Source of the DNA: Erythrophleum ivorense
Lineage: Eukaryota; Streptophyta; Magnoliopsida; Fabales; Fabaceae
Length of the DNA: 64,000 bases
Direction of reading: 5' to 3'
Assembly: GCA_026724425.1 (NCBI GenBank)
Contig: JAIUCV010000656.1
Location: 1-64,000, forward strand
Positions 44,645-56,585 of this stretch are shown piece after piece; position 1 is the stretch's first letter, and each line of letters starts with the position of its first letter. The notes beneath the pieces are model-generated. The model did no database searches. It was not told the DNA's origin and was given only the letters and a program-made list of their open reading frames with translations. Made by a program: the position numbers and the translations under genes.

Positions 44645-44682
44645 AATTCCCCCACATTGAAACCTTTGCACTCCTAGGCAAA
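44645..44682 (-). other. Terminal hairpin plus polypurine tract of element B
   Basis: The minus strand reads TTTGC-CTAGGAGT-GCAAA (44665-44682), then GTTTCAATGTGGGGGAATT, adjoining the LTR start TGATAAGC. It preserves the AGGA-loop hairpin of element A. Confidence 0.8.
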
Positions 44683-45924
44683 ACTCAAAATCAAAAGAAA
44701 AAGCTAATGGGATGGCAAGTGGAAAAATGGAAATGAAAAAAGAAAGTGTAAAAATCACAAGCTAAAGACTAAGACTCTTCAACACTTCAACAATCTAAAT
44801 TAACTTCACTTGCATCAAGAAATAAGCTCCATGGCAATTCCAATTGAAAAGAATGAATTGAAATGCATAGCCCCTCACATAGTTTAGTGTTTACTCTTAA
44901 CTCTCAAATGGTCAAGGTATGTGTATCACTCAAACTTCACCTATCAGAACCTTACTACCATAGGCTTGTCAAGCTTCTAAGTCTCCACCATCCATGCCAA
45001 ATGCCATACATAAATCAAAAGGACTTTATTTAGGGTTGTAGCGAGGCTAAGGAATGAAATGAATGGATACACAAGAAAAGACAAACAAACGGATACCTTA
45101 GAACCTCAAGAGCAATCGATGGAGATTTAGGATATGGAAGAATGTGTACAATTCAAGGCCTTATTTCCAACTAGCAATATGTAACTACAAACTCAAATTG
45201 AAACACTTCTTTCTTTTGATTTTCAACTGCTTTTTCTTTCTTTTTTTTCATTCATTTTTGTTCATTGCTTTTCTTTTGTTTTTCCATCTTTTCCTTTCTT
45301 TCCATTTTTTTTTCTTAGAACAAATTCTTTAAATAACAATAGCCTTAATGGATGCAAAGCATACATTCACCTATCCTAGTTAGATGTAATGCTCCTAGAA
45401 ATCCAAAAGGTATCTTCAAACAAGGTGGAAAACGTTTTTTTACTTTTCATGGCTATAGGCTAACAAGAAAAGAAAACTAAGTCCCAAGTGGCTAAACAAT
45501 GGAAAGAATGTATATAGGTTAGCTTTTTGGTTCACTAGCTATAAAAGAAATGAATGCCTTATCATTTTCATGCATCCAAATGCAAATGTGGTCTCAACAA
45601 AGAATCAAGACAAGTTCTAGAGTGAAACAAAGATAGGTGAATACACACTAGAATTGAACTGATATGGCTCAAATCCTTACCAGGTAATGGCTATCAAATA
45701 ATTCATTGAAATCAAATTCATTGCCACTTCACTTGAATCAAGACACAAGATCCATTGCTTATCATGTCTAAATGAATCTAAGCTACAATCATCTCAACTT
45801 GCAACTTTTACAGGAAATTTAAAAAAAAAATCACACTTTTTTTCAAATTTTTTCTCAAAAAAATTTCTAATTTTCCAGTTTTTTTTTTCAAAACAAGGAA
45901 AAGATGGATGGAATGAAATGACTT
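44683..45924 (-). other. Element B 3' non-coding region
   Basis: Counterpart of 13921-15126 in A. The plus strand shows a T/C-rich tract at 45205-45320, a purine tract on the element's own strand. No gene seen. Confidence 0.65.
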
Positions 45925-45964
45925 CCCCCCCCCCCCACACTTAAATATTGCATTGTCCTCAATG
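45925..45964 (-). other. Internal hairpin plus polypurine-like tract of element B
   Basis: The minus strand reads CATTG-AGGA-CAATG (45951-45964), then ATTTAAGTGTG followed by a run of 12 G (45925-45936). The hairpin is the same as in A; the G run is longer (8 and 7 in A). Confidence 0.7.
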
Positions 45965-46173
45965 TCGGTACACAATCCAGTCAATAGATAAATAGCACAA
46001 TATAAAGAAAATGAAAGGAAAGTATACAACCAGATGAACTTGAATCAAAGATCACAAGGGTGGCTCAGATTTCCTTTGTAGCTGGTTAGCAACCTTTTAT
46101 TACCTACAAAATAGAAACAAAACAAATTGTAATGCGAAAAAGAAAGGAAAACTAAGTCCTAAACTATGAAGAA

Positions 46174-48209
46174 CTATATCAGAGACTGACTAATCATACG
46201 TATTAAAACTAAAATTAGAATAACTTTATTCCTCCTTAGCTGAACAAATTTAAGTTTAACCACTTTAAAGCATTTTGATTGATCATGTAGTGTTGATTCA
46301 TGGACTTCCTCAACCATCAGTAGTCTTGGAAAGTCATATTCAGCATTTTCAGGAGTAAGAAAAGAAGAAAAATCAAATTTAGGAAATTCAAAGCCAAAGA
46401 AAGAAAATTTAAAATCAAATTTTAAAACACTAGACTCTAGACTCTTTAAATATCTATCAAAGCCAATAAAATCTACTGGACTCTCATCAGTAAGAGTCAT
46501 TGTATCCATAGAAAAATCTAATTGCAACTTCTCATAGTCTTTTGAGTTCAAGGCATCTGGCAATTGCTTAATCTCAGTTGGGAGAGTTTGTGATTTGTTG
46601 GGAACTAGCTCAACAACTTCAGAAATCTGTTTAGGACTCTCAACAAGAGAAACAATATCTTCCCTGACCAAAAAGACATCAGTAGGCTCATAAGATTCTA
46701 AACAATTATCAACAGCAAAATCAAGTCTCCTAGTAGTATCAACAACAACACAAGGATCAATAGGATTTTCAATATCAGCACTATCTCTATGCATGCTCTC
46801 ATCAATACTAGTATGATTAGTAGAATCAATCTTATCAACAAATTCAGTGTAAACACAGGATTCCATGGATTCAACAGACTTGTCAGCCTCCAGAAACTCA
46901 TTTATCTCAGCACACACAGGACTTATATGCAATTCATCACATAAACATTTCAAATTAGAGTCTGAATGATCAATAACAAGCTATTCAACAATTTCACTAT
47001 CTATATTCTTATCACATGCTACATTCACTGTTTCATCAATCACATTATTACATGCTAGTGAGGAATCATGATGATCAGTATATGTGAGGAACTCACTATT
47101 CTCAATGAAAGAATTAATCTGAGTGCATCTATCACATATAGTGGATCCAATACAAACACAAGCAAGAGATGCATCTAAATCAACTATGTCACATGGTCTA
47201 GATTGTATGCTATCCCTAAACTCAGAAGATGCATCAACAACAAACTTATCAACCAATTCCACACTAGGAATAGAATGATTATCACATTCTAAGTCACCCC
47301 CACACTTATCTACTACCCTAGACTCAATAGATTCATCAATTGGTTCAAAAATGAAATTTTCACTATAATCACAGCTAGGTATAGACATACCAAGTGCATC
47401 AGTACACAATGGTTCATTAACATCAACAATTGCATCATTTTTGCTTAATACATTCCCACAATCAACCAAATTAGGAGATTTAACAACAATTTCCTCATCA
47501 ACATCATCATCATCATGCAATTTAGAATTAACAACATTATATGCATTAGTAGTCACAATGCTATCAAGCAAACTAAATTCTGTTCCAACAAATTGCAAAG
47601 TATTAGAAGATGGAAGAATATTACCAAATAAATAAGATTTTTCTTCCTCTATACATTCCCTTCTAATTTGCTCTTCAGTCAATTGAATAGCACTTGAAGT
47701 AGATTGATTCATCTGAAATCCTGAATCCTTCATGAGGTTATCCATCATTTGTTGGTTTTGGAGTTTCAACCGTTCAATTTCTTGTTGGACCATTTACTGC
47801 ATTGTTGGTTTTGAATATTACAGGCTTCTATTGGTTGCATCATCCTCTCTTCCCAACTTGGTTCCCTTTGGACCTCTTGTTGCATGTATCCCTTATAATA
47901 ATTGTAAGGATGATATTTTGTCTCTTGCCTATGGTAATCATGGTATGGCTCATAATGATGGTAGTAATTTGGGTGAACTTCATATGGATGGTGGTATGGT
48001 TCAATGTAACTGGGATGAACTTCATAAGAATGATGGTGTGGTCGGTAGCACGGTTGTTGGACTTGTTGGTATTGTTGGCTTTGTTGTTCTTGTCTTTGTC
48101 ATTTAAGAAGACCTTGAAGCATTGTCTTGAGATCATCCAACCGCCTGAGGATCCCATCATTTGCACAAGAATTATAAACACCTTGATTAGAATAATAATA
48201 TGGATCTAT
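46174..48209 (-). pseudogene. Element B gene: acidic Cys-motif protein of unknown function (broken)
   Basis: Homologue of the A gene. The start region (48209) reads IDPYYYSNQGVY, with ATA in place of ATG. A TGA follows LLK at about codon 36, a one-base loss near 47798 shifts the frame, then 46981-47793 is open, TAG at 46981 breaks it, and 46174-46953 is open to the end. Shared landmarks with A: the Gln/Tyr/His-rich stretch, DSGFQMNQSTSSA, ESRVVDKCGGDLEC, two Cys modules and EVHES..HDQSKCFKVV near the C-terminus. Module 1 (47101-47160) has all four cysteines (CVCIGSTICDRC); module 2 (46888-46947) has lost the third. The modules are 71 codons apart. No known catalytic motif. Confidence 0.72.
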
Positions 48210-48490
48210 TTAAAGCAAATAAAATGAGAAGTACAATCACTTTAAGCACGAGAAAAAATCACTAGCAAACTATACTAAAATTAATTCAAAATCAAGAAAA
48301 TAAAATTCCAAAGAAGCTAAGACTTACCTAACAATAAAAAAAACTCAAAAATAGAGGTTAATCACACAAAATAAACTTACAAAAAATAAAGAAATTAAAT
48401 CTAGAAAAATAGAAAAATTCCTTAAAAAAATTAAAAATATACTAAAAAATTAGAAAAGTGCCTTAAACGTTGGAATTTGGCTAAAAAATG

Positions 48491-48513
48491 GTGCACCAAA
48501 TAGCTAAGCTATT
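48491..48513 (-). other. Leader hairpin and GTGCAC palindrome of element B
   Basis: The minus strand has AATAGC-TTA-GCTATT followed by GTGCAC, matching A's leader with a changed loop. Lies about 230 bp after the primer site. Confidence 0.55.
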
Positions 48514-48735
48514 ACTTTTGCTTTAAACACCTAAAAACCTTGGGAAACAAAGTTTGAAAATTTTCTGGATACTTCAAACAAAAATTCCAGTAAGTAGACA
48601 AGTTGATGCGCAACACTGAAATGATCCAAATCCAAGTTCAAAACATAACAAAAACTAAGCTAAAATAGAACCAAAAAAGAGCTGAAATAGAATAAAAACA
48701 CTTAGAAAACTTTCTCAAACAATTGAGAATCCAAT

Positions 48736-48753
48736 TCCCTGTCAATGGCACCA
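48736..48753 (-). other. Primer binding site of element B (Asp tRNA, decayed)
   Basis: The minus strand reads TGGTGCCATTGACAGGGA, the Asp-type site with a few substitutions, five bases after the LTR end. Confidence 0.85.
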
Positions 48754-48758
48754 AATTT

Positions 48759-51505
48759 TGAGAAGCTCGTTGCGCAATACTCAAAATAAAACTAGGTTGG
48801 ATTAAATTTATAGTTAATGGTACAACCTAAGTCATCTCCCTTGGAAATGGAATTCAACATTTAATTAGGCTTTTAAAATGTTAAAAGACTCTAAAAATTT
48901 CTAAACTAAGGGGGGTTTGGTTGACTTAAACTAAGAATTAAATTGAAATAAAATTCCTAATTGCTACCTAATTGTATGGATTATGGTTGATAATGGGCTT
49001 GTGACTAGCTTTGAATTCATCTCTTGGCATCTACTATCCTTATCCTAATTGATCTGTGATTAATTCAGGTCTAAGAGTCCCTAGTTATGTGTATTGGCAA
49101 ATGATCTTGAGTAACCACTCAAAATTCAAGAAATTAACAAGTTAATGTTGAATGGAGACCTCAAACCTACACCAAATCATTAATTCTTGCCTTTAAGATT
49201 GATGAACACTTGAATTGAATGATTAATTAATTAATTAGCCTCTAAATTAACACCTTAGGAGATTCAATTAACTAATTAAACTCCAATGAACTCTCAAATT
49301 AGACAATTAAGCACATAATTTCACTCATGCATTTCATTGAACACCTTCATGGCATACATGGAAAATTAAAGGAAAGTGTAAAATTTAATGTTTAATCCAA
49401 CCAATTAATCAACAAAAGGCTTCCTAATTAGTGTCTAACCAGCCACTAATTACAACTATACAAATTCCTAATCAAATACAACTTAACCAAGCTTGTATAA
49501 GAAAAAGAAAAAGTGTAGGGATGTAGAAATTCTTAGCCAAAATTCCTTTGATCTCTCTATGGATTCAAGCTTCTCCAAGAGCCTTCTTCCTTGCTAGTCA
49601 TAGATAGAGATTAATGCTTCATTGGAGAATGGATGGAGGTGAGAAAAATAGAGGAAATAGGGTGGAAGGGCATGGAGTGGCTGCTGGACAAAGTGGCGTG
49701 AATGTGTCAATCCTCTCCTCCGATTTTATTCGATGAATGATGATATATCGTGAATCAATGGATCCCTCCTTTTCATCACATGATGTGCTGCCTTCTTTTT
49801 CCTCTCCAGACCTTAGCACGTTCTTTTCCTTCTTGTAGGCCCTAATCCACTTTATCACATAAGGAGTGTATACTAGAAGCCACATGGGCCACACACAAGA
49901 CACGCATAAATGAAGCCTCTTCTCTTCCCTTGCTTCAATTTCTCATAGCTTCTCACGTTCTTTTCACATGCTTCTTTCATTTATCTCTCACGTGTTGCTT
50001 CAGCTCAAGCTCTATCATTGTTCACGTGGATTATTTAATTGCTCCCACGTCACATGCTATCCAGCTGCTGTGTATGTTAGTACGTGGCTTATAGGTGCTG
50101 TGTTTTCTTCATGCAAAACTCTCACCCTGCTTCTCTTGAACTCGTGGCTAGTGTGTTTCTTTTCTTTCCCTACTTCTTCCTCCCATATACATACTCTGTT
50201 TCTTCTTCTCTATGTGCACATGCTTCCTTCATTCAGCTTATGTAGCTTACATGAGAGCTACCCAAGCTTCTTTCAACTCGATGCTCTTTCACATTGCTCC
50301 TTTTCCACATTCTTCTTAACTTGTTTTTCACGTCCCATGTAGTTGCTTTATTTAAAATTCACATTCTTCTTACCTGTTGCTTCACTCTTTCAATGTGGTT
50401 CAGCTGACTCTTCATTCCTCTACACATTTTTTAACCACGTTGCTTCTTCTTTTAGCTTCATGAGCTTTCTCTCCTTGATTCATCCACCTAAACTCAAGAC
50501 CTCACTTCCACGTAAACGTCTTCTCTGAAGCTTCAAATAGTACCATGCTTATGTAGTTTGTAGCTTTCCTTCACGTCAACTCATCACGCTCTGCTCCTCG
50601 CTTCTTCATTTTATCCATGTAAAATCCCGTGGCTTGTACTCTATTGAACTGCTTCATCATTCTTTCTCGATTTCAAAATAGTAGCTTCTTGCTTCTCCAC
50701 CAGAACTCACATTCTTCTAACTCTTGCTTCATACGTCCTTCTAAGTTTATGTGTTTGAGTCTCTATTTTCCTTTCATGCAGTTACTGTGAAGTGCTATGT
50801 GTTTCTTCCTTTAACTCGAGCCTTCTCTCCTTGCCTCGAGTTAAGATCACATGCCCTTCATCCTGTAACTAGTTCTTCTTTACATTTGTTTACTTTCATT
50901 TCTCTTCCATATTGCTTCTAAGCTCTTTCAACCCAACTAAAAATGAAGCTTTTCTTCCAGCTCTGCCCTTTATTAGTTTGTGTTGCTTCTTCATGTTCTG
51001 CTTCCATGCAAGCTCCTTTCAAGCTTCTTCTTTCTTAAACCAAAAACTCGAGCCTTCTTCTTCTTTAATCCCTTCAACTTGTGGCTCTCATGATTGTGTT
51101 CAAAGCCTAGCTCCTTTCCACGTCACTTCTTCACTTTTGTTTACAACTAAGCTTCTCTTTTGTTCTTGTGTGAAACTTCAAGTGGTTGTAGTTACTAAGT
51201 GAATGTCCATGCAAGCTTCATGGAAGGATGTGGCTATCCAGCTTCATCTCATGCATATATATATTTTTTCTTTTCAATATTCAGATTTTATTTGCCCATA
51301 ATCTGCACAAAATAATAGACTGAATTAAGTGGGAAAGATTTTACAAAATTTATGCATTAAAATTCTAAAATCTTGTAAATAATTTCCTTGAGTGCACAAA
51401 TGACTATTAACATCAAATTTTACCTAATTAAACTCCTCAAGCTATATTTGCTCATTAAAATGCTTAAGTTAGGAGAATTAAAACATATAAAAATCATGCT
51501 TATCA
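48759..51505 (-). repeat. Element B 5' LTR (2747 bp)
   Basis: TGAGAAGCTCGTTGCGC ... ATCATGCTTATCA, collinear with 41887-44644 with many substitutions and small indels. Followed by TAGAC. Confidence 0.9.
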
Positions 51506-51510
51506 TAGAC
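51506..51510. other. Right target-site duplication of element B (TAGAC)
   Basis: Exact match to 41882-41886. Confidence 0.9.
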
Positions 51511-53480
51511 TCAGGAGGTCTATAGTCTCTGAAAGGAAAGCTAACTAAAACTGTATTGGTATTTAAGACTAACTACTCTATGAAACTATCTCAAGCCGTC
51601 ATCTCACCAAAGAACTATCATGCTGTGGCTAGGGCTTTCTGTAACTCTATGGGATCTACTGTGAACCCTGGGTCTACTGTGACCTCTCAGAGTTCTACTA
51701 AGGTCTACTGTAACCCGCTGTGCTATGTTGGGATCTACTACAATCCATCTCTGGGAGATCTCAAAGCTTAAAATCATTATATCTGACAATAAAATACATA
51801 CTCACTAAGTAAGGTAACTATCGCTCATAATAACTGAGGCTAAACTTAAAAGTACATCATGCTCTTCGTGTGAAGTGGGTTCTATGTCATTTGATTCTCT
51901 AGGATCCCATCATATAAATATTAAAGAGCATTTTAAATTTTTCACTTATCACTTCTCATAGGATCCTCAAATTCCCACTTCAGCCCTTTTTGCCTAGGCT
52001 TTCTTTTCTTACTCTAAATGTACTTGTCTAATTTTTTCCTCTCATATCTTGTAATTTCCAACTATGCCCATACTCTACTTTTGAGTGCCTTGGCATTGGG
52101 GCATCTCACACTCTGAGTGTGATTAACATTTATGACAGGAGAGAGGCTATACATTGGTCCCTACTCATTTTGTTTACATGTACTATAAGGGACTTAGATC
52201 TTGCATACTGAACTCATGCTATCTGGATCTAAACATTCTTTATTGGGGATTCCTTTCTACATGCTTTTCTCATCATTCTAATACTACTGGAATCCCCTTA
52301 CCTCTCTTTTCTGACTTATCTCATTATCTAGCTAACTAGGATACCCTTCAATTATTAGGACACTTTGGTGATTAATGTCGTCATTTGCTAACATGTAAGC
52401 CACATTACTAGTAGGTTAATTAGGCCTAATATCATGTAACCATTGTTGCAAGCAAACCATAACATCAAACATTAATACACAGCGTCTCATAACTGAGCTT
52501 AAAGCCACTATTGCTAGTATATTACAAGTGTCCCAAAATCTAAAGTATCCTTCTTATACTTTTCTTTATCTGCCCTATTCTCATAGGATACTCGGGAAAA
52601 ATATGATTCTTCCTCTACTTCATCTCGAGATCACTTTATATTACCCGATTATTTTTACTTCGGGCGCTATCATGCTAGAAGGGCATCTATGCCAAGGACA
52701 AGTATGCTTTCTTAAGTAATCAAGCACATTATTGGATATTTATTCTCAATTTACTATGTCCTCAGCTTGAACACTATCATAATTTCTCTTTTTACCCTTC
52801 TTATTCTTTTACTTAGGTAAAAGGATGTCCCACTACTGGTTGTTTCTATTGCCAATTTAAATTTCTTTATGCTCAAAAGCACCTGCATTTTCTCAAGGTT
52901 CCTCTACTTATTCACTCTTTGTAACCTCAAGGGGGTCTATTTTTCGCTCATACTCTTACTCTGCTCTTAGCTAGACCATCCCTTGGTAAGAAGAATTCTA
53001 TTTCATATAATCCCAAGAGTTTCATTCTATGACGCCCTCGACTTACACTTTTCTTTGCATAATACAAGACTTGCCTTCTGAGGCAGTCTTTAATTCCCTC
53101 GAGCTTCCCTGAGGGTACTAAGGCACTAGCTATTTGTCTTAGTTTATTTCTATGTTCGGATCAGAGCTGGGTTTTCTCTTTGTTCAGCCTCTTTAGCCTT
53201 ACCCCAGGAACACAGTATACTATTTCTAGGGTTTTGCTAACCTAATCAGGAACACATGCTCTCAATGTCCGGATTTTATCTTACTGAAAACTTATGCTCT
53301 ACTGGGTACTCTAATCACTCACGTGCCTTAACCCTATATCATTCTTATATTAGAGAGCTCGTCTGACTAATTATCAGACCCCCTATCTATTTACTTTTCT
53401 GTACTTAATCTATTCATTCAGTCATTACTAAAGCGAGGGCATCTCTTCTATGGTTATTTTCTCAGTTCTTCCTCGTTTCC
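51511..53480 (-). other. Element D interior, segment 2
   Basis: Apart from the short array at 51652-51746, no structure or coding similarity is recognised on either strand. It joins segment 1 when B is removed and segment 3 when LTR I is removed. Confidence 0.55.
51652..51746. repeat. Short array of GGTCTACTGTGACC-like quasi-palindromes
   Basis: GGATCTACTGTGAACC (51652-51667), GGTCTACTGTGACC (51671-51684), GGTCTACTGTAACC (51702-51715) and GGATCTACTACAATCC (51731-51746). End bases stay complementary (GGTC/GACC, GGAT/ATCC) while the middle CTACT is direct. Spacing is less regular than in the LTR arrays. Confidence 0.65.
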
Positions 53481-53485
53481 CTTAT
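53481..53485. other. Left target-site duplication of solo LTR I (CTTAT)
   Basis: Exact match to 56581-56585. Confidence 0.88.
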
Positions 53486-53999
53486 TGTCACATTCTAAAT
53501 TTTCTATAACTATTAACATGATCAAAGTTGGTGAGGAACTAACTTGCTTAATAAATACTAAAGAGGAGGGTGGGTGCTAGGAGACCTAAAAGAGATAATA
53601 GCACATTCACTTGTTTAATATGAGAGTAAGTAGGGATAATTTAAGACGAGCCTGCAACCACTTATGATAGCACCTCCTTACTTCCACCTATGTAGGGATG
53701 TGAGTATGTGTACTCAGCCACGTAGCAACCCCATTAGCCTTTGTATATTGTAAGCTTAAAACTACCAAAATCTTGGATTGAGTCTTTGAATTACCAACAT
53801 ATACATGGCTGAATGAATGTGATAGGGACTAATGAAATAAGAAAACTACAAACCTACTCTTGAAAGGCTCCATTGAAGATGTGTGTGTATGTAGCCACTA
53901 AAATACTAAGGCATAGAAATAATCCCAACTGTGAAGTGGAGAAAGCATCCATTTAATGTAACTTAATGGAGAAAAATAATATATATATATATATATCAT

Positions 54000-54650
54000 G
54001 TGCTGCCACCTAACATGTGAACCAAATAGAAAATGAAGTAACAAAAGAATTAAATCACAACCTTCCCTTGACACCTCATGCTTCCTTATGTGTAACGTTG
54101 CATATGAGTATGTAGATGGTATTTGGTTGACTTAATTGGTGTGTCCAGCCATGGAGAAGCTAGGATAAATATAAGAGGTAGCATTTGAGTGGAGAATGGG
54201 AGGAAGAGATGCATGGTTGGATGATTAAGTAGGGAAGGAATTAGTCTTCATCCTTGCCACCTCATGCTTACACCTCCACTCACATATATGTATATTCAAT
54301 TGGAAATTGGTTAGTGCCCTGAATTTGCAATTGCCGTAGGAGTTAAATGATACATATGATGATGTATTAGGTGGGAATAAGATGGAGGAAATGCTGCCAC
54401 ATAGATAGCACCGGTCATAGAACGGAAAGGAATACAATCAAGAAAATTAAATCAAAGGAAGCCACCACATGCTTGCACCGTCCAAAGCATTGCCTTCATA
54501 TTTAATTATCATTCGGTCATGGCAATTGGAGTGTCCAGCAGTAGGATTAGATATCATCTTCATATAGAGTGTAGTGGGGGAATAAGACACATGTATGATG
54601 CCACTAAGCCTTGCACTGGACAAGAAAATTGGAATCTTCACCCTTGCCAC
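54000..54650. repeat. Degenerate tandem repeat, about 200-bp period, in LTR I
   Basis: A core such as CTTGCCACCTCATGCTT recurs near 54070 (TTGACACCTCATGCTTCC), 54250 (TTGCCACCTCATGCTTAC), 54460 (GCCACCACATGCTTGCACC) and 54600-54650 (GCCACTAAGCCTTGCACTGG; TTGCCACCAAATG), with GTGTCCAGC also repeated (54143, 54531). Units are heavily diverged. Confidence 0.55.
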
Positions 54651-56411
54651 CAAATGAAGATGAGAAGCATGAGCTGCCTATTATGATGATCACTTTAATT
54701 CACTTTAGGCTGAAGAAAGTAATGAAAAGAAGGGAGGAGAAAAACTCGGACAGCCATAGGAGAGAAGTGATGGAAAGATGAACCATAGTACAAGGACTCC
54801 ATAAAAGGTAACTTCTAAGTTGCTTCCTTGTTCTGGACTGGGATGTTTTGCCTTTGTAGAATTAGTTAGAAAAGGATTTTGAAGCCAACATTTTTATAAC
54901 AGGTTGTCCATCCCTTATACTTGAAATCTGGAAAATTACAGAATTTTTGGAACAAGGTAAATGAAAGAAACAACCCACTAATTCAATTAAGCTTCTGTAT
55001 GGGACACAGCTTGGGGCTGATTTCATAAAGAATTTTGTTAAATGGGTAACTGAAGGAATTAGTGCATGAAATTTGGTGAGGAAGTAGCTAAGATGTATAG
55101 CTTTAGGTCTAGAAAGTCTTAGAATTTTCTGGGCTCATTTGGTAGGATAACAAAGCCAGAAACAGCAAGGGCAGTGTACAGCGAGCTCAACTGAGGTAGT
55201 GACCAAAAGAGTAGGAGTTCAGGGGTTATCCTTGGGCATTCTTGAAAACTGTCTCTGTGGCTTATAATTAACATAATAAGGGGTCACTCTACCAATTTTT
55301 ATTATTTTGAGGTCATTTAGTGGAGGAAAGAAATTTCACAAAAATAGGTCCGAAAATGTAGTTAAATTAAGACTGTGGTAGTTTTCATTTTTCGCTATTG
55401 TAGTGTGAATTTGTATGGTAAATTAGAGAATCAAGCTTGAAAAATAAGGACTAAGGACTTAACTTCAAAGCACTAGGCCACAAACGAATAACTTAGATAG
55501 TAACTAATTAATGAGAAGGAGAAGAAAACGAAGACGTGATTGTTTACAATTAGGAATTCCAATCGTCAACTAACGAAAGGAGTTTAGGAATTTCTTACGG
55601 GGGGATTAGTACTTTAGTTGCAATGTAAATATTAACCATGACTCATCCTTAATTAAGACAATGCATGATTGAAGTTTAGGAAGGCAATTGGGACAACAAG
55701 AACTGAGGAATAACGTGACAAAACGATGGTGACGAAACAGGTAGATAACATGGTGTTCTATCTGTTTACATACATAATTGCATTGAATGATTTTCTAAAT
55801 TTTGTATACTATGCATGACTCTCTTGAGTATTAGATCACTATTATTGGCCAATGACCGAAGTATAATAGCCTAACGAATGAATGTACACTGCTATCTTGG
55901 GATTTGCATGCTCTTGTACCAAATGGTGCACCGAAGTATTCTTATTCAGTGTTCGCTGTATGTGTAAACTGTGAACCCATTGTTATCTACTAGGATTATA
56001 TCTCATTATAAAGCTAACTATTTTTTAGGTAATACCCATACTACAGACGGAGCCCACTCTACAAAGGATAACTAAACCAACCTGAAGACTGTAGTGGCTA
56101 TAGTTGTTGTAACTTCCATGAATAATGTTAAATGCTGAAAGCTTGACTTTAGTGAATACTTAGTGTTGTTTACTACCTCCTCATTGGTTATGTATAAATA
56201 TTACACATGAGAAATTTAATGTAAGTTAACTATGATGTTTATTAAGGCTACCGAACTCCCTGTACAAGTAAACTCTTATATTTGCATTTGTATGAAATTG
56301 ATTAGCATAATCATGGAAGCAATTCTAGCATATTACCATTATCAACTTATGGTTTTCTTGTGAAAATGATGAAGGTTGTGTTGGTATGACAATTATCCTC
56401 CTAGGTCTAGG

Positions 56412-56514
56412 ATCTTGATGACAAGATTTTGGACTCTACACTATGGAATTAAAGACCTTGTCGACAGGATCTTGGATTTTTCCTTGTAAAACTTAAGACT
56501 TTGTCAACAGGGTC
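56412..56514. repeat. Phased palindromes near the 3' end of LTR I
   Basis: ATCTTG-ATGA-CAAGAT (centre 56419.5), GACCTTGTCGACAGGATC (56462.5), ATTTTTCCTTGTAAAA (56483.5) and GACTTTGTCAACAGGGTC (56505.5). Steps are 43, 21 and 22 bp; the 43-bp gap would hold one lost unit. Counterpart of 27061-27137. Confidence 0.7.
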
Positions 56515-56580
56515 TTCTGTTAGTAGTACAAGATCCTTCCATATAGTAAGTTATAGCGTATCCAAAGGGTAGGTGTGACA

Positions 56581-56585
56581 CTTAT
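56581..56585. other. Right target-site duplication of solo LTR I (CTTAT)
   Basis: Exact match to 53481-53485. Confidence 0.88.

Larger units (their letters stand above)
41887..51505 (-). mobile_element. Element B: complete non-autonomous LTR retrotransposon related to A
   Basis: LTR (41887-44644), interior (44645-48758), LTR (48759-51505), flanked by TAGAC. Minus-strand order: LTR, Asp-tRNA-like primer site (decayed), leader with hairpin and GTGCAC, one broken gene homologous to A's, internal hairpin/polypurine-like tract, purine tract, terminal hairpin/polypurine tract, LTR. The layout is collinear with A but the sequences are clearly diverged, and B's own two LTRs differ more than A's, so B is the older insertion. 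No pol. Confidence 0.92.
53486..56580 (+). repeat. Solo LTR I (3095 bp, H family)
   Basis: TGTCACATTCTAAATTTTC ... GGGTAGGTGTGACA, with TGTCAC/GTGACA terminal inverted repeats and CTTAT on both sides. Its end is the complement of the LTR H start (26993). No interior, PBS or PPT. Contains a degenerate tandem repeat (about 54000-54650), an (AT)n run (53979-53996) and a phased palindrome array near its 3' end. Confidence 0.88.

Noticed and set aside
47802..48227. 141-codon hydrophobic ORF opposite the element B gene
   Set aside because: Antisense shadow of the Gln/His/Tyr-rich segment. Hydrophobicity arises from the reverse complement of CAA/CAC codons.
53979..53996. (AT)n run as a functional element
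   Set aside because: A nine-unit dinucleotide repeat within a solo LTR; an ordinary microsatellite.
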